Assembly: GCF_018070565.1 (NCBI RefSeq)
Contig: NZ_JAGPXL010000011.1
Span: 124,001 to 188,000, forward strand
Direction of reading: 5' to 3'
DNA length: 64,000 nucleotides
Source of the DNA: Streptomyces sp. B93
GTDB taxonomy: Bacteria; Actinomycetota; Actinomycetes; Streptomycetales; Streptomycetaceae
The position numbers were made by a program, and so were the translations under genes. Under the pieces are notes generated by a model. The model was not told the DNA's origin. It saw only the letters and a list, made by a program, of their open reading frames with translations, and made no database searches. This document shows positions 45,310 through 54,075 of the stretch, piece by piece; position 1 is the stretch's first letter, and every line of letters starts with the position of its first letter.

Positions 45310-45701
45310 GCCTTGGCCCAGTCCTGCGGAGCGACCGGCGGCACCTGCTCCCGCTCCATCACCCCGCGCCGCCGGATCCTGTTGAGGACGAAGACATTGC
45401 CGAGGTGCATCACGCCCAGCACCAGCAGCACCACGCCCAGCTTGGTCGACAGGGCCTCGAAGACGCCGCGGGTGTCGGTGACGGTCCCGTCGTCGCTCAG
45501 GTAGAGGGCGACGAAACCGAGGTTGACCAGGTAGAAGCCGACCACCAGCAGGTGGTTGACGGCGTCGGCGAGCTGTTCGTTGCCGTGCAGGACGTCGGAG
45601 AGGAAGATCCGCCCATTGCGGCTGAGCGTGCGGGCCACCCAGACCGTCAGGGCGATGCTGACGACCAGGTAGATGACGTAGGCGATGACCGTACGGTCCA
45701 T
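45306..45701 (-). CDS. Four-helix membrane protein paired with the DCC protein
   Basis: 131 residues with three to four hydrophobic segments (VIAYVIYLVVSIALTVWVA, HLLVVGFYLVNLGFVALYL, KLGVVLLVLGVMHLGNVFVL). The family is conserved in streptomycetes but unnamed. His in LADAVNHLLVVGF and VMHLGNVF could hold a cofactor, but that is speculation. It precedes and overlaps the DCC oxidoreductase gene, and its promoter carries two identical palindromes. ATG at 45701 after AAGGGGTGGGGG. Confidence 0.8.
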   Translation of the reverse strand: MDRTVIAYVIYLVVSIALTVWVARTLSRNGRIFLSDVLHGNEQLADAVNHLLVVGFYLVNLGFVALYLSDDGTVTDTRGVFEALSTKLGVVLLVLGVMHLGNVFVLNRIRRRGVMEREQVPPVAPQDWAKA

Positions 45702-45716
45702 GCCCCCACCCCTTCG

Positions 45717-45775
45717 TTGAACGCGTTCAAAACGCTGACAGAGATGACTCTAGGGCGAGTTTTGAACGCGTTCAA
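45717..45775 (-). promoter_or_regulatory. Promoter with two identical palindromic operators
   Basis: The perfect 14-mer TTGAACGCGTTCAA occurs at 45717-45730 and 45762-45775, 45 bases apart. On the minus strand the TTGAAC of the far copy is a -35 at 17 bases from TAGAGT (-10), so one palindrome covers the -35 and the other lies just downstream of the transcript start. This is the layout of a repressed promoter for the membrane/DCC operon. The form fits a TetR-type dimer; the regulator is not known. Confidence 0.85.
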
Positions 45776-45842
45776 CTCAATCGGCGGCACTCGGCGTGAG
45801 GCCTGCGTCACTACCCCACCGCGTCACAGCGCCAGCACGTCG

Positions 45843-46268
45843 TCACGCCACCGGACGCGCCGCCCGCCGTCCCAGCGCCGGGCGCTTGGTGTAGTCCGTG
45901 AAGCCGAGGACGTTCCCCCAGGGGTCGGCGACCTCGACGGTCCACCCGGTCGCCACTGGGAACGGCTCGTCGAGCGGCGCGATCCCCGCGGTGGCCAGCT
46001 CACGCGCCGTCACCCGGGCGTCCGGCACCTCCAGCCACACGCGCGGCGAGGGCCACGACGGCGGCCGGTGGCCCAGTCCCTCCTCGTGCCGCAGCAGAAT
46101 CCCGGGCGTCTCGCCGCCGACCTTCAGCAGCGCGATCCCCGCCTCGTCGAACCGGAACCCCACCGTGAACCCGGCGCGCTCGTAGAACTCCACGGCCTGG
46201 CCGAGGTCCCCGACCGGCAGCAGCACATTGTCGAACCCGAGCAGTTCGTACGACTCGTCATCTGACAT
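45843..46268 (-). CDS. VOC/glyoxalase-family protein
   Basis: 141 residues, two beta-alpha-beta-beta-beta modules: LGFDNVLLPVGDLGQAVEFY, ERAGFTVGFRFDEAGIALL, then VWLEVPDARVTARELATAG and TVEVADPWGNVLGFTDY. Metal-binding or substrate-binding residues include the Glu of VWLEVPD and VEVADPWGN. It could be a dioxygenase, lyase or resistance protein; the fold alone does not say. A single gene behind the sdh operon's terminator. Confidence 0.9.
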   Translation of the reverse strand: MSDDESYELLGFDNVLLPVGDLGQAVEFYERAGFTVGFRFDEAGIALLKVGGETPGILLRHEEGLGHRPPSWPSPRVWLEVPDARVTARELATAGIAPLDEPFPVATGWTVEVADPWGNVLGFTDYTKRPALGRRAARPVA

Positions 46269-46314
46269 GGCATCAGGTTAGGTCGGCCCCGGCGGCGCTC
46301 CGGCCGGGCACGCC

Positions 46315-46348
46315 GAAGGGCCCGCCTCCCGGAGGAAGCGGGCCCTTC
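46315..46348 (-). terminator. Terminator of the sdh operon
   Basis: Arms gaagggcccgc (46315-46325) and gcgggcccttc (46338-46348) are exactly complementary around a 12-base loop, 18 bases beyond the sdhB stop. Confidence 0.8.
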
Positions 46349-46365
46349 ACGGACGGGGCGAAGCC

Positions 46366-47127
46366 TCAGTAGCGGCGCGTGATCAGCGCCCGCTTCACCT
46401 CGGCGATCGCCTTGGTGACCTCGATGCCGCGCGGACAGGCGTCCGTGCAGTTGAACGTCGTACGGCAGCGCCACACGCCGTCCCGGTCGTTGAGGATCTC
46501 CAGGCGCTGCTCGCCCGCCTCGTCACGCGAGTCGAAGATGAAGCGGTGCGCGTTGACGATCGCGGCCGGGCCGAAGTACTGGCCGTCGTTCCAGAACACC
46601 GGGCACGAGGAGGTGCAGGCGGCGCAGAGGATGCACTTCGTCGTGTCGTCGAAGCGCTCGCGGTCCTCCGCGGTCTGGAGACGCTCACGCGTCGGCTCGT
46701 TGGTGTCCTTCGTGATCAGGAAGGGCATCACGTCCCGGTACGCCTGGAAGAACGGCTCCATGTCGACGACCAGGTCCTTCAGGACCGTCAGGCCCTTGAT
46801 GGGCTCGACCGTGATCGGCTTCTCGGGGTTGATGTCCTTGATCAGCGTCTTGCAGGCCAGCCGGTTCTTGCCGTTGATCCGCATGGCGTCCGAGCCGCAG
46901 ATGCCGTGGGCGCAGGAACGGCGGAAGGTCAGCGTGCCGTCCAGCTCCCACTTGATCTTGTGGAGGCCGTCGAGGACGCGCTCCTTGGGGTCGATCTCCA
47001 GCTGGAAGTCTTCCCAGGTCGCCTCGGCGGAGACCTCCGGGTTGAAGCGGCGGACGCGGAAGGTGACCGTGATGTAGGGGGAAGCCGCGGAGGCGGCCTC
47101 GGCCTTGTCCAGAACAGGGGTAGCCAT
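46366..47127 (-). CDS. sdhB: Succinate dehydrogenase iron-sulfur subunit
   Basis: 253 residues. The [2Fe-2S] cluster is held by FRRSCAHGICGSDAMRINGK and ACKTLI (about 75-95). C-terminal [4Fe-4S]/[3Fe-4S] ligands are in TKCILCAACTSSCPVFW (about 165-180) and TFNCTDACPRGIEVTKAIAE (about 230). It passes electrons from SdhA flavin to quinone in the membrane subunits. ATG overlaps the sdhA stop by one base (TGATG). Confidence 0.97.
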   Translation of the reverse strand: MATPVLDKAEAASAASPYITVTFRVRRFNPEVSAEATWEDFQLEIDPKERVLDGLHKIKWELDGTLTFRRSCAHGICGSDAMRINGKNRLACKTLIKDINPEKPITVEPIKGLTVLKDLVVDMEPFFQAYRDVMPFLITKDTNEPTRERLQTAEDRERFDDTTKCILCAACTSSCPVFWNDGQYFGPAAIVNAHRFIFDSRDEAGEQRLEILNDRDGVWRCRTTFNCTDACPRGIEVTKAIAEVKRALITRRY

Positions 47128-48881
47128 CAGTACTTACGCTCCATCGGCTGGTAGCGGGTCTGGACGACCGGCTTGTAGTCGAGACGGACGGTTTCGGACC
47201 CGTCGGCGCCGACCTCGCGGTACGCCATGGTGTGGCGCATGAAGTTGACGTCGTCGCGGTTGGGGTAGTCCTCGCGGTAGTGACCGCCGCGGGACTCCTT
47301 GCGGGCCAGGGCGGAGACCGCCATGACCTCGGCCAGGTCGAGCAGGTTGCCCAGCTCGATGGCCTCCAGCAGGTCCGTGTTGAACCGCTTGCCCTTGTCC
47401 TGGATCGCCACGTTCTTGTAGCGCTCCCGCAGCTCGGCGATCTTCTCGACCGCCGTCTTGATCGTCTGCTCGGTGCGGAACACCATGACGTTGGCGTCCA
47501 TGGTCTCCTGGAGCTCCTTGCGGAGCGTCGCCACCCGCTCGGTGCCCGTGGAGCCCCGCAGGTTCTCCACCTGCGTCTGCACGAACTCCGCCGGGTTCTC
47601 CGGCAGCTCGACGAAGTCCGCCTTCTGGGAGTACTCGGCGGCGGCGATGCCCGCGCGGCGCCCGAAGACGTTGATGTCCAGCAGAGAGTTGGTGCCCAGG
47701 CGGTTGGCGCCGTGCACCGACACGCACGCGACCTCACCGGCGGCGTACAGGCCGGGGACGACGGTGGTGTTGTCCGCGAGCACCTCGCCCTCGACGTTGG
47801 TCGGGATGCCGCCCATCGCGTAGTGCGCGGTCGGCTGGATCGGGATCGGGTCCGTGTACGGCTCGATGCCCAGGTAGGTGCGGGCGAACTCGGTGATGTC
47901 CGGGAGCTTGGCGTCCAGCTGCTCCGGCGGCAGGTGGGTGAGGTCCAGGTAGACGTGGTCGCCCTCGGGACCGCAGCCGCGGCCCTCCCGGATCTCCGTG
48001 TAGATGGAGCGGGAGACGACGTCACGGGACGCGAGGTCCTTCATGACCGGCGCGTACTTCTCCATGAAGCGCTCGCCGTCCTTGTTGCGCAGGATGCCGC
48101 CCTCACCGCGGGCGCCCTCCGTCAGCAGGATGCCCATGCGCCAGATGCCGGTCGGGTGGAACTGGAAGAACTCCATGTCCTCCAGCGGCAGACCGCGGCG
48201 GTAGACCGCCGCCTGGCCGTCACCGGTCAGCGTGTGCGCGTTCGACGTCACCTTGAAGAACTTGCCGCAGCCGCCGGACGCGTAGATCACGGCCTTCGCC
48301 TGGAAGACGTGGATCTCGCCGGTCGCCAGCTCGTAGGCGACGACACCGGCCGACTTCTTGACGCCGTCGACCTCGGTGATCAGCTGGTCCAGGACGTAGA
48401 ACTCGTTGAAGAACTCCACGCCCTCCTTGACGCAGTTCTGGTACAGCGTCTGGAGGATCATGTGGCCGGTGCGGTCGGCCGCGTAGCAGGAGCGCCGGAC
48501 CGGCGCCTCGCCGTGGTTACGGCTGTGACCGCCGAAGCGGCGCTGGTCGATGGTGCCGTTCGGGGTCCGGTTGAACGGCAGGCCCATCTTCTCCAGGTCG
48601 AGGACGGAGTCGATGGCCTCCTTCGCCAGGATCTCGGCGGCGTCCTGGTCGACCAGGTAGTCACCGCCCTTGACCGTGTCGAAGGTGTGCCACTCCCAGT
48701 TGTCCTCCTCCACGTTGGCCAGCGCGGCGGCCATGCCGCCCTGCGCGGCGCCCGTGTGGGAGCGGGTGGGGTAGAGCTTGGTGAGCACCGCGGTGCGGCT
48801 GCGCTTCGTCGACTCGATGGCCGCGCGCATGCCCGCGCCACCGGCGCCGACGATGACGGTGTCGTACTTGTGGATCTTCAT
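47127..48881 (-). CDS. sdhA: Succinate dehydrogenase flavoprotein subunit
   Basis: 584 residues. FAD binding: [20 protein letters not shown] (about 8-27), and the covalent-FAD histidine in [20 protein letters not shown] (about 45). Substrate motifs: [40 protein letters not shown] and [20 protein letters not shown]-terminal [20 protein letters not shown]. Catalytic subunit of TCA complex II, in a C-D-A-B gene order. Confidence 0.98.
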   Translation of the reverse strand: MKIHKYDTVIVGAGGAGMRAAIESTKRSRTAVLTKLYPTRSHTGAAQGGMAAALANVEEDNWEWHTFDTVKGGDYLVDQDAAEILAKEAIDSVLDLEKMGLPFNRTPNGTIDQRRFGGHSRNHGEAPVRRSCYAADRTGHMILQTLYQNCVKEGVEFFNEFYVLDQLITEVDGVKKSAGVVAYELATGEIHVFQAKAVIYASGGCGKFFKVTSNAHTLTGDGQAAVYRRGLPLEDMEFFQFHPTGIWRMGILLTEGARGEGGILRNKDGERFMEKYAPVMKDLASRDVVSRSIYTEIREGRGCGPEGDHVYLDLTHLPPEQLDAKLPDITEFARTYLGIEPYTDPIPIQPTAHYAMGGIPTNVEGEVLADNTTVVPGLYAAGEVACVSVHGANRLGTNSLLDINVFGRRAGIAAAEYSQKADFVELPENPAEFVQTQVENLRGSTGTERVATLRKELQETMDANVMVFRTEQTIKTAVEKIAELRERYKNVAIQDKGKRFNTDLLEAIELGNLLDLAEVMAVSALARKESRGGHYREDYPNRDDVNFMRHTMAYREVGADGSETVRLDYKPVVQTRYQPMERKY

Positions 48882-48900
48882 GATTCTCGCAGCCCCGTGC

Positions 48901-49383
48901 CTAGCGGATGTTCGGGTCGAAGGTGAAGATCACCAGCGTGCCCAGCAGGATGGTGAAGACCGCGGCGGTGTAGAGCAGGCCCTTCAGCCACAGCCGGGTG
49001 TTCGCGCGCTCGGCGTAGTCGTTGATGACCGTGCGCAGGCCGTTGGTGCCGTGCAGCATGGCGAGCCACAGCATCAACAGGTCCCAGACCTGCCAGAACG
49101 GGCTCGCCCAGCGACCGGCCACGAACGCGAAGCCGATCTTCGAGACGCCGCCGTCCAGCACCAGCTGGATGAGCAGGTGACCGATGACCAGGACGACCAG
49201 CACGACGCCGGAGAGCCGCATGAACAGCCAGGCGGCCATCTCGAAGTTGCCGCGGCTGGACTTCGGCGTCTTCTTGGTGCGCTTGCGCGGGGCCTCGATC
49301 AGCGGCGCCGGGTTGTCGACGCTGTAGACGGGCACGCCCTCGACGGGGCCGACGGCGGTGGCGGTGGTCTCAGTGGTGGACAT
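48901..49383 (-). CDS. sdhD: Succinate dehydrogenase membrane subunit D
   Basis: 160 residues. A long N-terminal tail (1-50, [16 protein letters not shown]) precedes three helices: [20 protein letters not shown] with the heme-region His, [20 protein letters not shown] and [26 protein letters not shown] is typical of SdhD/SdhC anchors. Its start is 5 bases after the sdhC stop. It anchors the complex and helps form the quinone site. Confidence 0.92.
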   Translation of the reverse strand: MSTTETTATAVGPVEGVPVYSVDNPAPLIEAPRKRTKKTPKSSRGNFEMAAWLFMRLSGVVLVVLVIGHLLIQLVLDGGVSKIGFAFVAGRWASPFWQVWDLLMLWLAMLHGTNGLRTVINDYAERANTRLWLKGLLYTAAVFTILLGTLVIFTFDPNIR

Positions 49384-49388
49384 ACGCG

Positions 49389-49769
49389 TCAGCTCCCGAA
49401 CAGTTCACGAGCGGCGTGGCCGAGGACGGGGTAGATCGCCCCGAGCATCAGCACGACCCACAGGCCGACGACGGACCAGAGCATCTGCTTCTGGTAGCGG
49501 GCGCCCTTCGACCAGAAGTCGACGGCGATGACGCGGAGGCCGTTGAGCGCGTGGAAGAGGATGGCGGCGACGAGGCCGTACTCCAGCAAGGCCACGATCG
49601 GCGTCTTGTACGTGGCCACGACCTCGTCGTAGGCCTCGGGGGAGACACGGACGAGAGACGTGTCCAGGACGTGTACGAACAGGAAGAAGAAGATGAGGAC
49701 GCCGGTGACTCGGTGAGCCACCCAGGACCACATTCCTTCCCGGCCGCGGTACAGCGTTCCAGCCGGCAC
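49389..49769 (-). CDS. sdhC: Succinate dehydrogenase cytochrome b subunit
   Basis: 126 residues, first gene of the operon. Three helices: WVAHRVTGVLIFFFLFVHVL with the heme-ligand-type His (AHRVTGV), VALLEYGLVAAILFHALNG and LWSVVGLWVVLMLGAIYPVL. LYRGREGMWSWVAHRVTGV is the family signature. GTG at 49769 follows GGAGGG. Confidence 0.93.
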   Translation of the reverse strand: MPAGTLYRGREGMWSWVAHRVTGVLIFFFLFVHVLDTSLVRVSPEAYDEVVATYKTPIVALLEYGLVAAILFHALNGLRVIAVDFWSKGARYQKQMLWSVVGLWVVLMLGAIYPVLGHAARELFGS

Positions 49770-49938
49770 GGAAGAACCCTCCGGGAGCGGGGACTGGGGC
49801 CGCGCCGGCTTTCCGTGTCGGTCGGGCCCGGCCGGGTACGGTCCACCGGCCCCCAGCATGGTAGCGACGGATGCGTGTGGTGCTTACAGCGGGCCTGTCT
49901 GTGTGATCAAACTGGCACGCGGATGGGGGATTCGCCGG

Positions 49939-50532
49939 TTATCTGTCGGGTGCGGGTTGTTTGTGGCTGGTCGCGCAGTTCTCCGCGCCTCTCAGGTGCC
50001 TCGTCAGCCGGTCTCTTGCCAGGCGCCGGAGTTGCTCCGCCGCTATCTGGCGTTCTTCCTCCGGATCGTTCGCCAGTCGTGACCGAATGGCCTCCAGGAC
50101 ACGGTCCAGCGCTTCCCCGGCCGGGGTGTCACAGAGGTGGATGACGAACACATGTCCGAACTTCGCCTCGTACGCCGCATACGCCGCGTTCAGGGCCGTA
50201 TGGGCCGCCTCGTAGGTGTCCTCCGGGAGCGTTGGCAACGTTTCCCCCGCCAGGGCCTCGGTCAGGTCGGTCGGGGCCAGGTCGTAGGCGGCCTCGTCGG
50301 AGGCGGCCAGGAGGGAGTCGAGGTCGGGGTAGGGGCGGTGGGCCGTGATGCGGTGGGCCCAGTGGTGGCTGCGCAGGCAGCTGAGGAGGGCGGGCTGGAG
50401 GTCGGCCGCGGGAGCGCCGTTGAAGTGGTCCAGCCGGGATATGGCGACTTCGCCGGGAAGGTGTGGGGGCGTCACGGGTTTCGGCAGGGGATGGTGTGGG
50501 AGATGTACCGTCACGTTATCCAGAGCGGTCAT
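49939..50532 (-). CDS. 2-oxo-4-hydroxy-4-carboxy-5-ureidoimidazoline decarboxylase
   Basis: 197 residues. The conserved core is LDHFNGAPAADLQPALLSCL, ALNAAYAAYEAKFGHVFVIH and RSRLANDPEEERQIAAEQLR. The enzyme decarboxylates OHCU to S-allantoin in uric-acid breakdown. In many streptomycetes it sits next to a HIUase and urate oxidase; here neither neighbour is present. The ATG at 50532 has a weak ribosome site; start uncertain. Confidence 0.9.
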   Translation of the reverse strand: MTALDNVTVHLPHHPLPKPVTPPHLPGEVAISRLDHFNGAPAADLQPALLSCLRSHHWAHRITAHRPYPDLDSLLAASDEAAYDLAPTDLTEALAGETLPTLPEDTYEAAHTALNAAYAAYEAKFGHVFVIHLCDTPAGEALDRVLEAIRSRLANDPEEERQIAAEQLRRLARDRLTRHLRGAENCATSHKQPAPDR

Positions 50533-50627
50533 GACGTGTCCGATGGATGCCCGAAATTCACCCGGACGGAAGAGTTTCGGAACGGGTGGTGGACGCCTGT
50601 CGTCCGCTGCGGTCGTAGGTTGGCGGG

Positions 50628-52265
50628 GTGAGTCAGCACAGGCGCCGCGCGGCGGAACACGGGACACGGAGGCAGGGTCTGATAGCGGCGGGGGTGGGCC
50701 TCGCCGTGATCGCGGGCGGGGTGGGCCTCGGTCTGTGGGCCACCGCGGGCGACGGGGACGGCGGGTCCGCGATGAGCCCGTCCGGGGACATCTCCGCGAG
50801 CACGTCGCCGTCGCCCACCCCCAGTCCCAGCCGCAGCTATCCGCTCTCCGAGGCACCGCGCACCATCCCCGCCGTGCGCGAGCACACCGCGGAGCGCGGG
50901 CCCGGGTGGCGGCCCCGGGACGGGTACCGGGTGGTCGTCGGCGACGGTGAGCTGGCCGACGAGGGGCGGCTGATAGCCGGTGAGCTGGGGCTGACGTACG
51001 CGGGGGAGCGGGGCGACCGGCGGGCCGGGGACGTACGGCTGACGCTGGGGGACGGCGCGGGGGCCGGGCCGGAGTCGTACACCATGACCGTGCGCGGCGG
51101 CGGGGTGGAGATCAGCGGGCCGAGCGACGCGGGCGTGTTCTACGGCACCCGCACGCTCAAGCAGGAGGTGCGCGACGGGGGCACGGCGCCGGAGGGCGTC
51201 GTACGGGACGAGCCCGCCAAGGCGCAGCGGGGGCTGATGCTGGACATCGCGCGCAAGCACTTCACCGCGTCCTGGATCGAGGACCGGGTGCGGGAGCTGG
51301 GGGACCTGAAGTTCAACCAGCTCGGGCTGCACTTCTCCGACGACCAGGGCTTCCGGATCGAGTCCGACAGCCACCCCGAGGTCGTGTCCGAGCAGCGGCT
51401 GAGCAAGGCCGAGGTGCGGCGGATCGTGGACCTCGCGGCCGAGCGGCACATCACCGTCGTACCGGAGATCGACTCGCCCGGGCACCTGGGGGCCGTGATC
51501 GCGGCGCATCCGGAGTTGCAGCTGCGGGACGCGCGGGGGCAGGCCGCGCGGGGGGCGGTGGACATCTCCCGGGCGGACGCCGCGACGATCGTGGACGAGC
51601 TGCTCGACGAGTACGCCGGGCTGTTCCCGGGCGGGCAGTGGCATCTGGGCGGCGACGAGTACCGGGCGCTGACGGTGGCCGACCCCGAGGCGTCGTACCC
51701 GCAGCTCGCGGCGGCGGCGCGGAAGAGGTTCGGGTCCGGTGCCACGGTCGCGGACCTGGCGACCGGCTGGCTGAACGACCGCGCCGAGACCGTCCGCGGC
51801 CACGGCCGCACCCCGCGCGCCTGGAACGACGGCTTCTACCGGGACGCGTCCGTGCGGGCCGCCGAGGACATCCAGGTCGCCTACTGGACGGGCAAGGAGA
51901 TCGGCGCGCGGCAGCCGGTGGAGTACCTGAGCGCGGGCCGGAAGGTCGTCAACTACAACGACGAGTTCCTCTACTACGTCCTCGGCGAGCCGCAGACCTT
52001 CGTCTATCCGACCGGACAGCGCATCTACGAGCAGTGGACGCCGCGGGTGCTGCGCGGCACCGAGGCGGTGGCGGAGCGCTACGACGGCCAGATCCTCGGC
52101 GGTTCCTTCGCGGTGTGGTGCGACCTGGCCGGTGCGCAGACGCAGGACCAGGTCGCGGCGGGCATCCGGCTGCCGCTGCGGGCCACCGTGCAGAAGCTGT
52201 GGGACCCGGACGCGCCGGAGCTGTCATGGGCCCAGTTCCGGCGGCTCGCGGACCGATTGGGGTGA
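50628..52265 (+). CDS. Exported GH20 beta-N-acetylhexosaminidase
   Basis: 545 residues. N-terminal membrane anchor or signal (LIAAGVGLAVIAGGVGLGLW) and Ser/Pro-rich linker; GH20b-like domain (about 85-190), then the GH20 barrel (about 195-530). The catalytic Asp-Glu pair is in WHLGGDEYRAL (about 345); RGLMLDIARKHFTASWIEDR and KFNQLGLHFSDDQGFRIES are the other signatures. It releases GlcNAc or GalNAc from chitin or peptidoglycan fragments. GTG at 50628 after GGCGGG. No DasR-like site is seen in its upstream region. Confidence 0.95.
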   Translation: MSQHRRRAAEHGTRRQGLIAAGVGLAVIAGGVGLGLWATAGDGDGGSAMSPSGDISASTSPSPTPSPSRSYPLSEAPRTIPAVREHTAERGPGWRPRDGYRVVVGDGELADEGRLIAGELGLTYAGERGDRRAGDVRLTLGDGAGAGPESYTMTVRGGGVEISGPSDAGVFYGTRTLKQEVRDGGTAPEGVVRDEPAKAQRGLMLDIARKHFTASWIEDRVRELGDLKFNQLGLHFSDDQGFRIESDSHPEVVSEQRLSKAEVRRIVDLAAERHITVVPEIDSPGHLGAVIAAHPELQLRDARGQAARGAVDISRADAATIVDELLDEYAGLFPGGQWHLGGDEYRALTVADPEASYPQLAAAARKRFGSGATVADLATGWLNDRAETVRGHGRTPRAWNDGFYRDASVRAAEDIQVAYWTGKEIGARQPVEYLSAGRKVVNYNDEFLYYVLGEPQTFVYPTGQRIYEQWTPRVLRGTEAVAERYDGQILGGSFAVWCDLAGAQTQDQVAAGIRLPLRATVQKLWDPDAPELSWAQFRRLADRLG

Positions 52266-52339
52266 TTTCCATGCGCACTGGCGTACGGCTGTGATGGTGT
52301 CGGACGGCAGTGCAAGCGAGCAACCGGGGGGAACCGGAG

Positions 52340-52849
52340 ATGGGTTATTGGGGGTACTTCGTCGTGGGCCGCGGTCAGCGGCCGCTCGGGGAGTGCGAGG
52401 CGCTGGCCGGGGCGGCGGAACGGCTGACGCGCCGGGAGCAGAAGACGGCGGACGGATGGCAGCTGTGGGAGTACCCGAACGGGGACGGTGACGTCGGCAG
52501 CATGAACGTCCTGGCGCGGGAGACCGGGGCGCCCGCGCTCTTCGGGTACGTCATGGACAGTGCCTGCGTGATCATCGAGGCGGCGGCGCCGGAGAGCGGG
52601 GCGTGGACGGCCTGTCTGGGCCGGGCGGCGATGGCCCGCTACATCGGGGCCGGGCAGGAGGGGCTGACGCTGGAGGACTACTTCCTGGAGCCGCGGGACG
52701 CCGCCGGGCGGGCCGTCGCCTGGGCGGCGGAGGGCGGGCTCACCGTGGCCGCCGAACCGTTGCTCGGCCTGCTGACCGCCGACCCCGATCCGGTGGCCGA
52801 AAACCTGCTGTTCCGGTTCCTCGACCGGCTCGGGGTGGTGCCGCTGTGA
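52340..52849 (+). CDS. Conserved hypothetical protein
   Basis: 169 residues, soluble, not recognised. Opens MGYWGYFVVGRGQRPLGEC and contains VLARETGAPALFGYVMDSAC and FLEPRDAAGRAVAWAAEGG; the family is typical of streptomycetes. ATG 52340 follows GGGGGAACCGGAG. Small gap from the hexosaminidase gene; function unknown. Confidence 0.75.
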   Translation: MGYWGYFVVGRGQRPLGECEALAGAAERLTRREQKTADGWQLWEYPNGDGDVGSMNVLARETGAPALFGYVMDSACVIIEAAAPESGAWTACLGRAAMARYIGAGQEGLTLEDYFLEPRDAAGRAVAWAAEGGLTVAAEPLLGLLTADPDPVAENLLFRFLDRLGVVPL

Positions 52850-52925
52850 CATTACGGGCCCGTCGCGCGCAGTTAGGGGAAGTGCGGGCTCCGTAAGGGA
52901 TGGCGCCCCGGCGAGGGAGGCGTGG

Positions 52926-53486
52926 ATGAGCCTGGTGGAACTGATCGCACAGGCCGACGAGCGCGGACTGGCTACCAGCGCCTTGGCTTGTTTGGATCGG
53001 TGCGTGCCCCTGCTGGGCGGCGACGACGAGGTACTGCGGCCGCTGTGGGCCAACCTCGTCGACGCCGGTGACCCCGGAGCCTGGGGCGGGCTCCTGGAGG
53101 AGGTGCGCGACCGGATCGGCGCCGGGGGCGGCGCAGCCGGGGGCGAGGCCGCCCAGCTGGCACGGCGGATGCTGGCGGCCGCCCCGGAGACACGGGCCGC
53201 CGACGAGGTGCGGACCTGGGCCGACGCCTGCTCCGTCGCCTCCCTGCGCGTCCACCGGCTGCTCGACCCCGCGGAGGACGGCGCGGACAGCGTCGAGGCC
53301 CGCCGCGAGGGCCGTACGGAGTGCATGTCGCCGCTGGTCGCCGCCGAACTGCGACGCCAGATCCAGGTCCTCGAACTCCTCGCCGGCCACGGTGCGGGCG
53401 GCCTGCGCCAGGCCCTGGAGGTGTCGATCGAGGGACGCCGCGTCCTGCGCGCGGTGGTGTCCCGGCGCGCTCGGGTGGGCGGCTGA
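52926..53486 (+). CDS. Helical hypothetical protein
   Basis: 186 residues, mostly alpha-helical (LVELIAQADERGLATSALAC, AAQLARRMLAAAPETRAADE, ELRRQIQVLELLAGHGAGGL). No known domain or membrane segment. ATG with GAGGGAGGCGTGG upstream. It forms a short run with two other hypothetical genes on the same strand. Confidence 0.7.
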   Translation: MSLVELIAQADERGLATSALACLDRCVPLLGGDDEVLRPLWANLVDAGDPGAWGGLLEEVRDRIGAGGGAAGGEAAQLARRMLAAAPETRAADEVRTWADACSVASLRVHRLLDPAEDGADSVEARREGRTECMSPLVAAELRRQIQVLELLAGHGAGGLRQALEVSIEGRRVLRAVVSRRARVGG

Positions 53487-53559
53487 GGTGCCTGCGTCGT
53501 GACGGGCCCGGGACGGTTTCGTACGGGTTGGGGGAAGGTGCACCCGAACGGGTGACGAA

Positions 53560-54012
53560 ATGACCCCGGACCTCGCTTTCCCGTATGTGACGAGTGCGAC
53601 GACGAGTGTGACGAGGCAGGTTCCGGGCGAGGCCGGGAGCAGACCGCAGGCCGCCGCGAAGCCGGTGCGCTGGGCCGCGGACGCGGTGGCGACCATGCGG
53701 GAGGGCGCCCGGGTGCGCCTCGACTACACGGCGCAGAGTCTGTGGCGGGTCGACCGGATGATCGACGAACTGCGCCAGGAGGGCACCCCGGCGGCGGCCG
53801 TGGAGAGCGTGCTGCGCGGCTTCGGGGCCTACGCCGGTGAGGTGATCGTCCGTCAGGCCGGCGCGGAGTGGTGGGCGTCGGGCGGCGACCACTGGGTCCG
53901 TACGCCCGACGGCCGTCTCTGGGACCCCATCGAGGAGGCCACCCGCTGCTTCACCGGCGACGGTTCGCTGCGGCTGTTGTGCCGGGACGCCACGGCGGGC
54001 GGGCGCGGCTGA
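53560..54012 (+). CDS. Hypothetical protein, paralogue of the gene at 57.2 kb
   Basis: 150 residues. The conserved core, RVRLDYTAQSLWRVDRMIDE, AVESVLRGFGAYAGEVIVRQ, then VRTPDGRLWDPIEEATRCF, is shared with the protein at 57194-57592. Fold unknown; the two copies flank the PGRP-amidase gene. Ends 64 bases before the stop of that convergent gene. Confidence 0.75.
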   Translation: MTPDLAFPYVTSATTSVTRQVPGEAGSRPQAAAKPVRWAADAVATMREGARVRLDYTAQSLWRVDRMIDELRQEGTPAAAVESVLRGFGAYAGEVIVRQAGAEWWASGGDHWVRTPDGRLWDPIEEATRCFTGDGSLRLLCRDATAGGRG

Positions 54013-54018
54013 GAACGA

Positions 54019-54057
54019 CGAACCGGCCGGGACCCGTTGCGGGCCCCGGCCGGTTCG
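54019..54057. terminator. Bidirectional terminator
   Basis: The 13-base arms cgaaccggccggg (54019-54031) and cccggccggttcg (54045-54057) pair exactly, between the converging stop codons at 54012 and 54076. Confidence 0.8.
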
Positions 54058-54075
54058 CTGTTTCCGCGTGCCGTG

